The position numbers were made by a program, and so were the translations under genes. From Hyphomonadaceae bacterium UBA1001 (GTDB lineage Bacteria; Pseudomonadota; Alphaproteobacteria; Caulobacterales; Aquidulcibacteraceae), in assembly GCA_002291875.1 (NCBI GenBank), contig DBAV01000194.1, positions 1 to 7,772 of the forward strand: a DNA stretch of 7,772 nt. Direction: 5' to 3'. Under the pieces are notes generated by a model. The model searched no databases, had not been told where the DNA came from, and saw only the letters and a list, made by a program, of their open reading frames with translations. Of the stretch, positions 1-5,748 are shown piece after piece. Numbering within the stretch: position 1 is the first letter of the stretch; the number at the start of each line of letters is the position of its first letter.

Positions 1-558
1 GCCGCCGCGGGCGGGGCGCTGTCCGGGCTGGCGGGTGCGCTGGCCCGGCTGGACGCAGGGCCCGCGCCGCCCGGCCCGGACGATCATCTGGTGATCGGCT
101 GGGGCGATGCCTCGGTCTATGACAGCCCGCCCCAGATCACGCCCGCCAAGGCAATGGACATGGCCGCTGCCGCGTTCGGCCTCAGCGGCGAGACCTGGAT
201 GCACACTGCCCTGGCGCGGGGGCGGATGCAGGACTGGCCCTATGTGGTGCGGCTGGTGGCGGTGGGCATTCCGCAGGACCGGTTCGCGGCCCTGCTCGAG
301 AGGGTCGAGGACGCCTTCGCCCACGACGCGGCCGGCGCGCCCATTGCGACCCGTCCGGGCCTTTACGGCGAGCAGCCCCAGTTCTGGCGCTCGGACGAGC
401 CGATGTGGCTGGGCCAGGTGTGCAATCACTGGGTTGGCCACGCGCTCTCGGCCGGCGGCGCGCCGGTGCACAGGCTGGGCTCGGGGCTGTCGGGCCTGCT
501 GGCGGACGAGATGGTGGCGCGCAACCGGGCGGTGCTGGTTCGCGGGCTGGCGGGCTGA
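1..558 (+). CDS. DUF2459-like conserved protein, 5' end outside the window
   Basis: The reading frame is open from base 1 and ends at TGA 556-558, so 185 C-terminal residues are visible and the start lies upstream. Two stretches match what I know of the DUF2459 family: an IGWGDASVY segment at visible residues 32-40, and CNHWVGHAL at about 141-149 with Cys141, Asn142 and Trp144. In the family these correspond to a GWGD-x-x-Y motif and a late C-N-x-W motif, spaced as here. The family's N-terminal His-Gly-x-His-Thr-type segment would be outside the window. DUF2459 proteins are about 220-250 residues, so 40-60 residues are probably missing. No biochemical function is established for the family; some members are labelled urease-associated from gene context only, and no urease gene is visible here. 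A GTG at 91 falls inside the conserved part and is not the real start. Recognition is by motif memory, not a profile search. Confidence 0.72.
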   Translation, partial: AAAGGALSGLAGALARLDAGPAPPGPDDHLVIGWGDASVYDSPPQITPAKAMDMAAAAFGLSGETWMHTALARGRMQDWPYVVRLVAVGIPQDRFAALLERVEDAFAHDAAGAPIATRPGLYGEQPQFWRSDEPMWLGQVCNHWVGHALSAGGAPVHRLGSGLSGLLADEMVARNRAVLVRGLAG

Positions 559-564
559 GCCCGC
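550..564 (+). other. Perfect hairpin around the DUF2459 stop codon
   Basis: GCGGGC (550-555) and GCCCGC (559-564) are perfect inverted repeats, and the three-base loop is exactly the TGA stop codon. A second imperfect stem follows (564-566 and 568-569 pairing with 576-580), then only three T residues (581-583). There is no proper U-tract, so this is at best a weak or Rho-assisted 3' end. Base pairing is seen directly; a role in termination or mRNA stability is inference. Confidence 0.35.
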
Positions 565-588
565 ACTGCGCTTGCGCGTGTTTGGCGA

Positions 589-618
589 TTGGCGCGGGGC
601 GGGCGCTCGCCCTATGTA
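589..618 (+). promoter_or_regulatory. Possible sigma-70-type promoter of the clpP-like gene
   Basis: TTGGCG (589-594) and TATGTA (613-618) are separated by 18 bases and lie just upstream of the ribosome binding site at 633-640. The boxes match the -35 consensus at four of six positions and the -10 consensus at three of six. The TAGGCCG at 617-623 recurs at 5725-5731 upstream of the ydbH-like gene. If used, the leader would be only about 20-25 bases. Weak match; transcription from further upstream is equally possible. Confidence 0.3.
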
Positions 619-632
619 GGCCGCGAACGCAC

Positions 633-640
633 GAGGAAGG
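633..640 (+). promoter_or_regulatory. Strong ribosome binding site fixing the clpP-like start
   Basis: GAGGAAGG lies seven bases before ATG 648. The reading frame is open further upstream (to about 405) because of the high GC content, so this site decides that translation begins at 648. The upstream extension overlaps the DUF2459 gene in another frame and shows no ClpP similarity. Confidence 0.8.
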
Positions 641-647
641 TGCCCGA

Positions 648-1235
648 ATGATCCGGATGGAAGACGACAAGGCCCCGCCGCCCGAACCGGTGGGCGCGAT
701 GCTGGAAAAGGCGATCTTCAAGTCGCGCACCATCCTGCTGACCGGCGCCATCGACGACAAGCAGGCGCACCGGGTGTGCCAGTCGCTTTTGGCCTTCGAG
801 GCCGAGAGCGACGAGCCGATCCGCCTGATCCTGTCCTCGCCCGGCGGGCACGTCGAATCGGGCGACATGATCCACGACATGATCGGCTGGGTGCGCCCCA
901 AAGTTCGCATCCTCGGCACGGGCTGGGTCGCCTCGGCCGGGGCGCTGATCTATTGCGCCGTCCCGCGCGAGGACCGGTTCTGCACGCCGAACACCCGCTT
1001 CCTGCTGCACGAGCCCCGCGGCGGGGTCGGCGGCCAGGCATCGGACGTCGAGATCCAGGTGCGCGAGATCCTGACCATGCGCGCCCGCCTGAACCGCATC
1101 TTCGCCGCCGCCACCGGCCAGCCCTTCGAAAAGATCGTCGAGGACACCGACCGCGACCTGTGGATGCAGGCCGACGAGGCGGTTGGCTATGGCCTGGTCG
1201 GCAAGATCGTCCGCAATGCGGGCGAGATGGGCTGA
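648..1235 (+). CDS. ClpP-family serine protease (atypical paralogue)
   Basis: The 195-residue product matches the Clp protease proteolytic subunit family over its length. The catalytic triad is intact: Ser96 in GWVASAGAL, His121 in FLLHEPRGG and Asp170 in DTDRD. The Ser-His and His-Asp spacings (25 and 49) equal those of E. coli ClpP. The SSPGG strand motif (63-67), GGQASDVEIQVREIL (128-142) and EAVGYGLVGKI (177-187) are also typical. Family members form barrel-shaped cytosolic oligomers that cut unfolded substrates delivered by ClpX or ClpA. Here the first 27 residues (acidic, then PPPEP) do not resemble the usual axial-loop region with its RGER and YSRL-type motifs. The Tyr-x-Tyr before the PGG strand is replaced by RLI. 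There is no propeptide and no clpX or clpA next door. It is therefore probably an accessory paralogue rather than the main ClpP. The gap from the upstream gene is 89 bases, and a tRNA follows. Confidence 0.9.
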   Translation: MIRMEDDKAPPPEPVGAMLEKAIFKSRTILLTGAIDDKQAHRVCQSLLAFEAESDEPIRLILSSPGGHVESGDMIHDMIGWVRPKVRILGTGWVASAGALIYCAVPREDRFCTPNTRFLLHEPRGGVGGQASDVEIQVREILTMRARLNRIFAAATGQPFEKIVEDTDRDLWMQADEAVGYGLVGKIVRNAGEMG

Positions 1236-1254
1236 TGGTTTCTGGCATCCTCGC

Positions 1255-1282
1255 TTGACGAAAGGGGGGCGTGGCCATAAGC
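1255..1282 (+). promoter_or_regulatory. Promoter of tRNA-Ala
   Basis: GCTTGACG contains a near-consensus alphaproteobacterial -35 box (TTGACG, 1255-1260). Fifteen to sixteen bases further is CATAAG/ATAAGC (1276-1282), a plausible -10 box. The tRNA begins about 14 bases after it, as expected for a short stable-RNA leader. The -35 box is convincing, the -10 less so. Confidence 0.6.
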
Positions 1283-1295
1283 CCCGCCGTCCGTT

Positions 1296-1371
<76 letters not shown>

Positions 1372-1399
1372 TTTTTCCCCATGCCATCCCCTAACCCTC

Positions 1400-1423
1400 C
1401 CGATCAGGAAAGGTCGGTTTTTT
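1400..1423 (+). terminator. Intrinsic terminator after tRNA-Ala
   Basis: CCGATC (1400-1405) pairs with GGTCGG (1412-1417, one G-U pair) across a six-base AGGAAA loop, followed directly by six T residues (1418-1423). This is a classic Rho-independent layout on the + strand, 29 bases after the tRNA 3' end, so it most likely ends the tRNA transcript and isolates pgi from it. A run of five T at 1372-1376 just after the CCA has no stem in front of it. The stem is short for an intrinsic terminator. Confidence 0.65.
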
Positions 1424-1562
1424 GCGCGGCAAAATCCGGGGTGGGCGAGCCGGGCGCAAGGCCACCATGTCTCGGGCCGCCTGCACGGGCAGGGTGTGCG
1501 CGGGGTTCGGATGACCCGTCACCCTTGATCCGGGCTCCGCAAGCGCGCACATCGCGGCCTCC

Positions 1563-3149
1563 ATGCCGCCTGACGCCGTTCTTGCCGCCGCCCGATCGCT
1601 CGCCCCGCGCAGCCCCGCGACGCTGTTCGCCGGCGATCCCGACCGGGCGCGGCGATTCACGCGCGAAGCCTTCGGACTGGTGTTCGACTGGTCGCGGCGG
1701 CGGGTGGATGACGCACTGATCGCCGCATTGCCTGGCTGGTTCGCCGAGGCGGGCCTCAGCGCCCACATCGCCGCGATGTTCGCAGGCCAGCCGGTGAACG
1801 CCACCGAGGGCCGGGCGGCGCTGCACATGGCGTGGCGCGCGCCCGATGCGCCCTGGTCGGTCGGCGGGGAGAACCAGTCTGACCTCCTGGCCGCCACAGA
1901 GGCGGCGCTGGGGCGCTGGGCGCAGGTGCTGGCCGGGGCCGACACCATCATCCATCTGGGCATTGGCGGATCGGACCTGGGCCCGCGCCTGGTATGGGAG
2001 GCGCTGCGCCCCGCTGCCCCCCGAAAGGGCCCGCATCTGACCTTTGCAGCCAATGCCGACCCGGCCGAACTGGCCCGCGTGCTGGCGGGCACCGATCCGC
2101 GCACGACCCGCATCGTGATCGCCTCGAAGAGCTTCACCACCTCCGAGACCCTGGCCAATGCCGCGGCGGCATGCGCGTGGCTGGCCGCGGCCCTGGGCGA
2201 CGGCGCAGCCATGTCACACGTTGTGGCGGTGACGGCCAACCGGCCCGCGGCGATGGCGTGGGGGCTCGACGGGGGCCACATCCTCGACATGCCCGAATGG
2301 GTAGGCGGCCGGTTTTCGGTGTGGAGCGCGGTCGGCGTTTCGGTCGCAGCCGCCCTGGGCATGCCGACCTTCGCGGCCTTCAGGGCTGGTGCGGCACAGG
2401 TTGACGCAGCGGTGCGCGACGCAACGGCCGAGGGGCGGGTGGTGTTCGAGGCGGCTGCGCTGGACCTCCTGGACACTCTGGTTCACGGCGCGCGCGTGCG
2501 GGGGGTCTTTGCCTATGCCCACCGGCTGCGCCTTCTGTATCCCTGGCTGCAACAGCTGGAGATGGAATCGAACGGCAAGGGGGTGGCGCTGGACGCCCGC
2601 CCGCTGGCGCAGGGGCTGTGCGCGCCCCTGGTGTGGGGCGGCGAGGGCACCATCGCCCAGCACGCCGTGTTCCAGCACCTGCATCAGGCCGGCGGCCAAG
2701 ACCCCGTCGAACTGGTGCTGGTTGGTGAGGACGGCGACGGCGATGCGGCGGCGCGGCGCTTGCTGAATGCCCATGGGCTGGCGCAGGCCGAAACACTGAT
2801 GATCGGGCGCGATGCTGCGACCGCCGCGCAGGCGCTGGCCACTCGCGGTGCTGATCCGGCCCTGGCGCCGCATCTGGCCTGCCCCGGCGGGCGGCCGGTT
2901 TCGGTCACCCTGATGCCGCGGCTGGATCCGGCCGGGCTGGGGTCTCTGATGGCCCTGCACGAGCACCGCGTGGCGGTCTGGGCAGCCCTGGCGGGCTTCA
3001 ACGCCTTCGACCAGTTCGGGGTCGAGCTGGGCAAGGGGCTGGCACCGGCCGTCGAGCGGGCGCTGGCCGGCGAGACGACACAGGCGCTGCACCCGGCAAC
3101 GGCGGCCCTGGTCCAGCGCCTGCGCGGTCATTCGGGCGCCGGGGGCTAG
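1563..3149 (+). CDS. pgi: Glucose-6-phosphate isomerase
   Basis: This 528-residue cytosolic enzyme interconverts glucose 6-phosphate and fructose 6-phosphate, joining glycolysis/gluconeogenesis with the Entner-Doudoroff and pentose phosphate routes. Family signatures appear in order: GIGGSDLGPR (133-142) and SKSFTTSETL (188-197) in the sugar-phosphate binding domain, GGRFSVWSAVG (248-258, Arg250), QQLEMESNGKG (330-340, Glu335 as the expected catalytic base), QHAVFQHLHQ (366-375, His367 for ring opening), and FDQFGVELGK (482-491, Lys491). Length is normal for the family (about 530-550). The usual GTNGQH is GTIAQH here, a mild departure that keeps the catalytic His. The ATG at 1563 is the only ATG/GTG/TTG start after the in-frame stop at 1512-1514, but no clear Shine-Dalgarno precedes it. 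TTGATC at 1525-1530 would put a transcript start almost at the ATG, so leaderless translation is possible. The stop TAG overlaps the stop of the convergent gene. Confidence 0.97.
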   Translation: MPPDAVLAAARSLAPRSPATLFAGDPDRARRFTREAFGLVFDWSRRRVDDALIAALPGWFAEAGLSAHIAAMFAGQPVNATEGRAALHMAWRAPDAPWSVGGENQSDLLAATEAALGRWAQVLAGADTIIHLGIGGSDLGPRLVWEALRPAAPRKGPHLTFAANADPAELARVLAGTDPRTTRIVIASKSFTTSETLANAAAACAWLAAALGDGAAMSHVVAVTANRPAAMAWGLDGGHILDMPEWVGGRFSVWSAVGVSVAAALGMPTFAAFRAGAAQVDAAVRDATAEGRVVFEAAALDLLDTLVHGARVRGVFAYAHRLRLLYPWLQQLEMESNGKGVALDARPLAQGLCAPLVWGGEGTIAQHAVFQHLHQAGGQDPVELVLVGEDGDGDAAARRLLNAHGLAQAETLMIGRDAATAAQALATRGADPALAPHLACPGGRPVSVTLMPRLDPAGLGSLMALHEHRVAVWAALAGFNAFDQFGVELGKGLAPAVERALAGETTQALHPATAALVQRLRGHSGAGG

Positions 3150-3865
3150 GCCAGACGCTCGAGCGTGAACACCGAATCCATGTAGCCCGACACCGTGCCC
3201 TTGACGAACAGCCGCCAGTCACAGCGGCTGACCCACATGTCATAGGGCGGATGATCGACCGACGAGCCCACCAGGCGAAAACGGTCGCAGGCCATGCGCC
3301 CGGCCGGCACTTCGATCTCTTCGGGGCCCAGATAGGCAAAGCCGGAATCGGTGGTCATCAGGCCCGGACCCGTGGCCCCCAGATGATGGTCCGAGCACAT
3401 GATGTTGCCGACGAACAGCTGTTCGTGCGGCCCCCGCGCGGTGTCCATCCGGGCGGTCAGCCAGGCATCGCCCTGCAGCGCATGGGTGCCGAAGCCGCGA
3501 TGGGGATGACGCACCGGCAGGCGCAGGGTGCGGGGTGTTGCGTGGCCCGGCGCGAAGGCCGCGCACACCACCTCGTCGGCAGCAAAGCGATAGCTCGCAT
3601 GGCCGGCCGCGCGGCGGTCCACGCTCAGGTGCACGCTGGCGCGGGTGGGCATGAAGTCGCGGTCCACCGCCTGAACGATGTCGCGCGCGATATGCATGTC
3701 CGCGGTTTCCAGCTGGCAGTGCACCGCCAGCGTGCGCGCGCCGTCCGCGTCGGCAGTGATCGCAAAGTCCTCGAACCCCCACATCTCGCCCGAGGTGCGC
3801 CGATACGCGATGTTGCCGCTGATCCGGCGCAGCGGGTCGAAGGGATGAATCGGCATGGTCGTCAT
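3146..3865 (-). CDS. Conserved-looking uncharacterised soluble protein
   Basis: I do not recognise a named family. From ATG 3865 the product is 239 residues, with no signal peptide and no membrane segment, so it is probably cytosolic. Alternating short polar and hydrophobic stretches suggest a mainly beta fold. Striking segments look like conserved blocks: YRRTSGEMWGFEDF (21-34), HRGFGTHALQGDAW (122-135), NIMCSDHHLGATGPG (154-168), VDHPPYDMWVSRCDW (203-217) and KGTVSGYMDSVF (222-233). They are rich in His, Asp, Cys and Trp. The layout vaguely recalls DUF3108- or lipocalin-like ligand-binding proteins, but that is a guess. The frame is open upstream to 3946; ATG 3865 is chosen because GGAG lies 12 bases before it and the extension is low-complexity. 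ATG 3856 is an alternative start. It follows the M23 gene on the same strand after 131 bases without a clear terminator, so co-transcription is likely. The Trp-, His- and Cys-containing blocks argue for a real protein rather than a chance frame. Confidence 0.8.
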   Translation of the reverse strand: MTTMPIHPFDPLRRISGNIAYRRTSGEMWGFEDFAITADADGARTLAVHCQLETADMHIARDIVQAVDRDFMPTRASVHLSVDRRAAGHASYRFAADEVVCAAFAPGHATPRTLRLPVRHPHRGFGTHALQGDAWLTARMDTARGPHEQLFVGNIMCSDHHLGATGPGLMTTDSGFAYLGPEEIEVPAGRMACDRFRLVGSSVDHPPYDMWVSRCDWRLFVKGTVSGYMDSVFTLERLA

Positions 3866-3949
3866 GGTCGGGGCAGGCTCCGCGCGCTCGGGGCCCGGCT
3901 GTGCCGGAACCGCGTCATGACGGCGAGGGCCCCCAGCGCCGTGCACCGA

Positions 3950-3961
3950 CGTGTGGACACG
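3950..3961. other. Short perfect palindrome between the two minus-strand genes
   Basis: CGTGTGGACACG consists of CGTGT and ACACG with a two-base centre. It is 85 bases upstream of the 239-residue protein's start and inside the 131-base gap after the M23 gene. It could be a small operator half-site pair; such a short palindrome also occurs by chance. Confidence 0.2.
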
Positions 3962-3996
3962 CTGTGGGTGCGCGGAACGGGTGGTGCCTGCGCGCC

Positions 3997-5400
3997 TCAG
4001 CGCAGCGTGGTCGCCCGGTTCGCCCCGGCATCAGCCACCTGACGCGGCGCCTCCCCCCCGACCATCGGGATCGAGAGCTGGGCCCGCCGGCGCAGGTCGT
4101 CGATGCGCGAGACCTCGCGGCTGAACGCCTCGAGCGTCGCGCCCGAGAGCGCGCGTGCCTCGGTGGGACGCAGGCGCGCGGGGTCGATGTGGACATCATT
4201 GCGCAGCACCTCGAAGTGCAGGTGCGGACCGGTCGAGCGGCCCGTCGAGCCGACAAATCCGATCACCTGGCCCTGGCGCACACGGCTTCCCACCCGGATG
4301 CCGGGCGCGATGCGCGACATGTGCGCATAGGCCGTGTCATAGCCGCGGGCATGGCCGACGCGGATATAGTTGCCGAACGCCCCGAACCAGCCGGCACGCT
4401 CGATCACACCATCACCGGCGGCAAAAATCGGCGTGCCCACCGGCGCGGCAAAGTCAACGCCGCGATGGGCCGCGGTGAAGCCCAGCACCGGATGGGTGCG
4501 CATGCCGAAGCCCGAGGTCAGGCGCGCCCCGTTGATCGGCGTGCGCATCAGGAACTTTCGCGCGCTGCGGCCGTTCTCGTCGTACCAGTCCGCCTTGCCG
4601 GTCGCCGGATCGGTGAAGCGATAGAAGGCCCGTCGCCCTTCGCTGGTCTCGACCGCCATGAAATGCATGTCACCGGTGGCAACCGTCCGGCCCATCGAGT
4701 CGACGCTGCGTTCGAACACCAGTTCAAACCGGTCGCCCGACGCCAGATCGCGTTCGAAGTCGATGTCGAAGGCCAGGACCTGGTTCAGCGTATCCAGCTC
4801 ACGCTCGGTGGCGCCCAGCGCCTCGGCGGTGGCGCGGAACGAACCCTGAAGTTCGGTCCGAACGACCTTGAGCTCTTCGGTGACGGTGTTGCGCACCTCG
4901 CGCGCGGCAAATGACGCATCGGGTGTGGCGGCAACGCGCGAGAGCGAGATTTCCTTGTCCGGCGCAGCGCGGAACGAGAGCGACGCCAGGCGTGCGCCCG
5001 CCCCCTCGCCGTCCAGCACCACCTCGACCTCCTTGCCCTGAACCAGGGCCGAGGGGTCAATCAAGCGGTTCAGGGCGGCCAGTGCCTGCTGGGCGTCGGC
5101 CTGGGTGGCCCCGGCGCGCACCAGCGCGTCCACCAGGTCCTCACCCGCCTCGATGGTCTGTTCCAGCGTGACCGCGCCCGGGCCCGCGCCCATGAAGGCC
5201 TCGTGCTCGATCAGACGCTCGGCCCGCGCGCGGGTGTCCAGCCGCTCGATCGCGGCGGCCAGCTGGCGCTCGTGGATGGCCCCTGCCACCGGACCCGTGG
5301 TCCAGGCCGCCAGGCCGAACAGCGCCGCGCCGACACCCGACACGAACAGCACGCCACTGGCGAGGGGCGAAAGGCCCGCCCTCGAGTCCTTGCTTGCCAT
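3997..5400 (-). CDS. Membrane-anchored M23 metallopeptidase (Csd3/MepM type)
   Basis: The 467-residue product is a zinc endopeptidase expected to cut peptide cross-links in peptidoglycan, allowing wall growth or division. Residues 12-33 form one hydrophobic segment after a short charged N-terminus, an uncleaved anchor that would place the rest in the periplasm. Residues about 85-170 (GEDLVDALVRAGATQADAQQ onward) resemble the OapA/LysM-like N-terminal domain of MepM and Csd3. Residues about 172-285 fit the second, inhibitory-type domain seen in that group. The peptidase domain spans about 290-410. Expected zinc ligands are His312 and Asp316 (HRGVDFAAP) and His395 (GPHLHFEV); His360 (AYAHMS) and His393 are the catalytic histidines. 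All are present, so it should be active. ATG 5400 has AGGAG 12 bases upstream, slightly far. It is the first gene of a probable two-gene unit and is divergent from the ydbH-like gene. The exact cut bond is not deducible. Confidence 0.93.
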   Translation of the reverse strand: MASKDSRAGLSPLASGVLFVSGVGAALFGLAAWTTGPVAGAIHERQLAAAIERLDTRARAERLIEHEAFMGAGPGAVTLEQTIEAGEDLVDALVRAGATQADAQQALAALNRLIDPSALVQGKEVEVVLDGEGAGARLASLSFRAAPDKEISLSRVAATPDASFAAREVRNTVTEELKVVRTELQGSFRATAEALGATERELDTLNQVLAFDIDFERDLASGDRFELVFERSVDSMGRTVATGDMHFMAVETSEGRRAFYRFTDPATGKADWYDENGRSARKFLMRTPINGARLTSGFGMRTHPVLGFTAAHRGVDFAAPVGTPIFAAGDGVIERAGWFGAFGNYIRVGHARGYDTAYAHMSRIAPGIRVGSRVRQGQVIGFVGSTGRSTGPHLHFEVLRNDVHIDPARLRPTEARALSGATLEAFSREVSRIDDLRRRAQLSIPMVGGEAPRQVADAGANRATTLR

Positions 5401-5464
5401 CGTTGGTCACAACTCCTGCGTGCGCCGGTCTGCGTCGTCCTCTACCCACCCATGGGAGGACATC

Positions 5465-5623
5465 ATGACGCCGAGCGGCCCTATCCGGGCCATGCAGCCC
5501 GGAGTCTGCCCTGAACTCGCCGCACTTCGCGCGACCGTCCCAAGCGTGGTCCCGTCGCAAAGAGGGACCGGCCGGCCGGCGGGTGCGGCACTCGAAAGGT
5601 CGGGGACAGGCCCCGCGTTATGA
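5465..5623 (+). CDS. Possible small ORF, 52 codons, weak
   Basis: ATG 5465 is preceded by GGGAGGA (5454-5460), one of the best Shine-Dalgarno matches in the window, with five bases between GGAGG and the ATG. The frame ends at TGA 5621-5623 and would give a 52-residue Pro/Ala/Arg-rich peptide without signal, membrane segment or known motif. Against it: the frame is open far upstream antisense to the M23 gene, which shows that long open frames arise here by chance, and the peptide spans the inverted repeats. It could be a leader peptide or nothing at all. Confidence 0.18.
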   Translation: MTPSGPIRAMQPGVCPELAALRATVPSVVPSQRGTGRPAGAALERSGTGPAL

Positions 5624-5697
5624 GGCCGTTCATCGGCCGGGTTTATGCCGCCCGGAGGGCCGCGAAACCGGAGTCACGATCCCGCCTGAGGGCATGA

Positions 5698-5728
5698 TCG
5701 AACTCCGTTGGTGTCCGCGCGATATAGG
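5698..5728 (+). promoter_or_regulatory. Possible promoter of the ydbH-like gene
   Basis: TATAGG (5723-5728) sits 20 bases before ATG 5749 and resembles a -10 box. The best upstream partner, TCGAAC (5698-5703), is poor and 19 bases away. The TAGGCCG at 5725-5731 also occurs just upstream of the clpP-like gene (617-623). Low confidence. Confidence 0.25.
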
Positions 5729-5739
5729 CCGTATGGTCC

Positions 5740-5743
5740 GGAG
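5740..5743 (+). promoter_or_regulatory. Ribosome binding site supporting the start at 5749
   Basis: GGAG lies five bases before ATG 5749. A rival site, AGGGGG (5797-5802), lies six bases before the in-frame ATG 5809. A third in-frame ATG at 5866, nearest the membrane segment, has no such site. The first is preferred because it also follows the possible -10 box, but 5809 remains a real alternative. Confidence 0.5.
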
Positions 5744-5748
5744 TGGGA

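Larger units (their letters stand above)
5401..5748. other. Divergent intergenic region with clustered inverted repeats
   Basis: This 348-bp stretch separates the starts of the M23 gene (-) and the ydbH-like gene (+). I see no convincing standard gene. It holds several perfect inverted repeats: CCGGGC/GCCCGG (5485-5502, six-base loop), GGTCCC/GGGACC (5548-5569, ten-base loop), the self-complementary CCGGCCGGCCGG (5568-5579), CGGGG/CCCCG (5601-5615, five-base loop) and CCGGG/CCCGG (5637-5655, nine-base loop). None is followed by a T-run on the + strand, and I see no A-run before them that would terminate minus-strand transcripts. It must contain the promoters of both flanking genes. It also contains a small ORF at 5465-5623. 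Inverted repeats are common by chance at this GC content. Confidence 0.5.

Noticed and set aside
405..647. An upstream in-frame extension of the clpP-like gene to 405
   Set aside because: It overlaps the DUF2459 gene, has low-complexity Gly/Ala/Arg composition with no ClpP similarity, and the strong Shine-Dalgarno at 633-640 sets the start at 648.
1391..2476. A 361-codon minus-strand frame opposite pgi (and others at 1404-2036 and 2214-3131)
   Set aside because: They are antisense shadows of a clear pgi gene in GC-rich DNA, with Arg/Ala/Pro/Ser-rich composition and no domain.
3251..4914. Plus-strand frames 3251-4042 and 3901-4914 (263 and 337 codons)
   Set aside because: They lie opposite the 239-residue protein and the M23 peptidase, whose motifs are unmistakable for M23; the plus-strand peptides are His/Arg/Ala-rich without recognisable structure.
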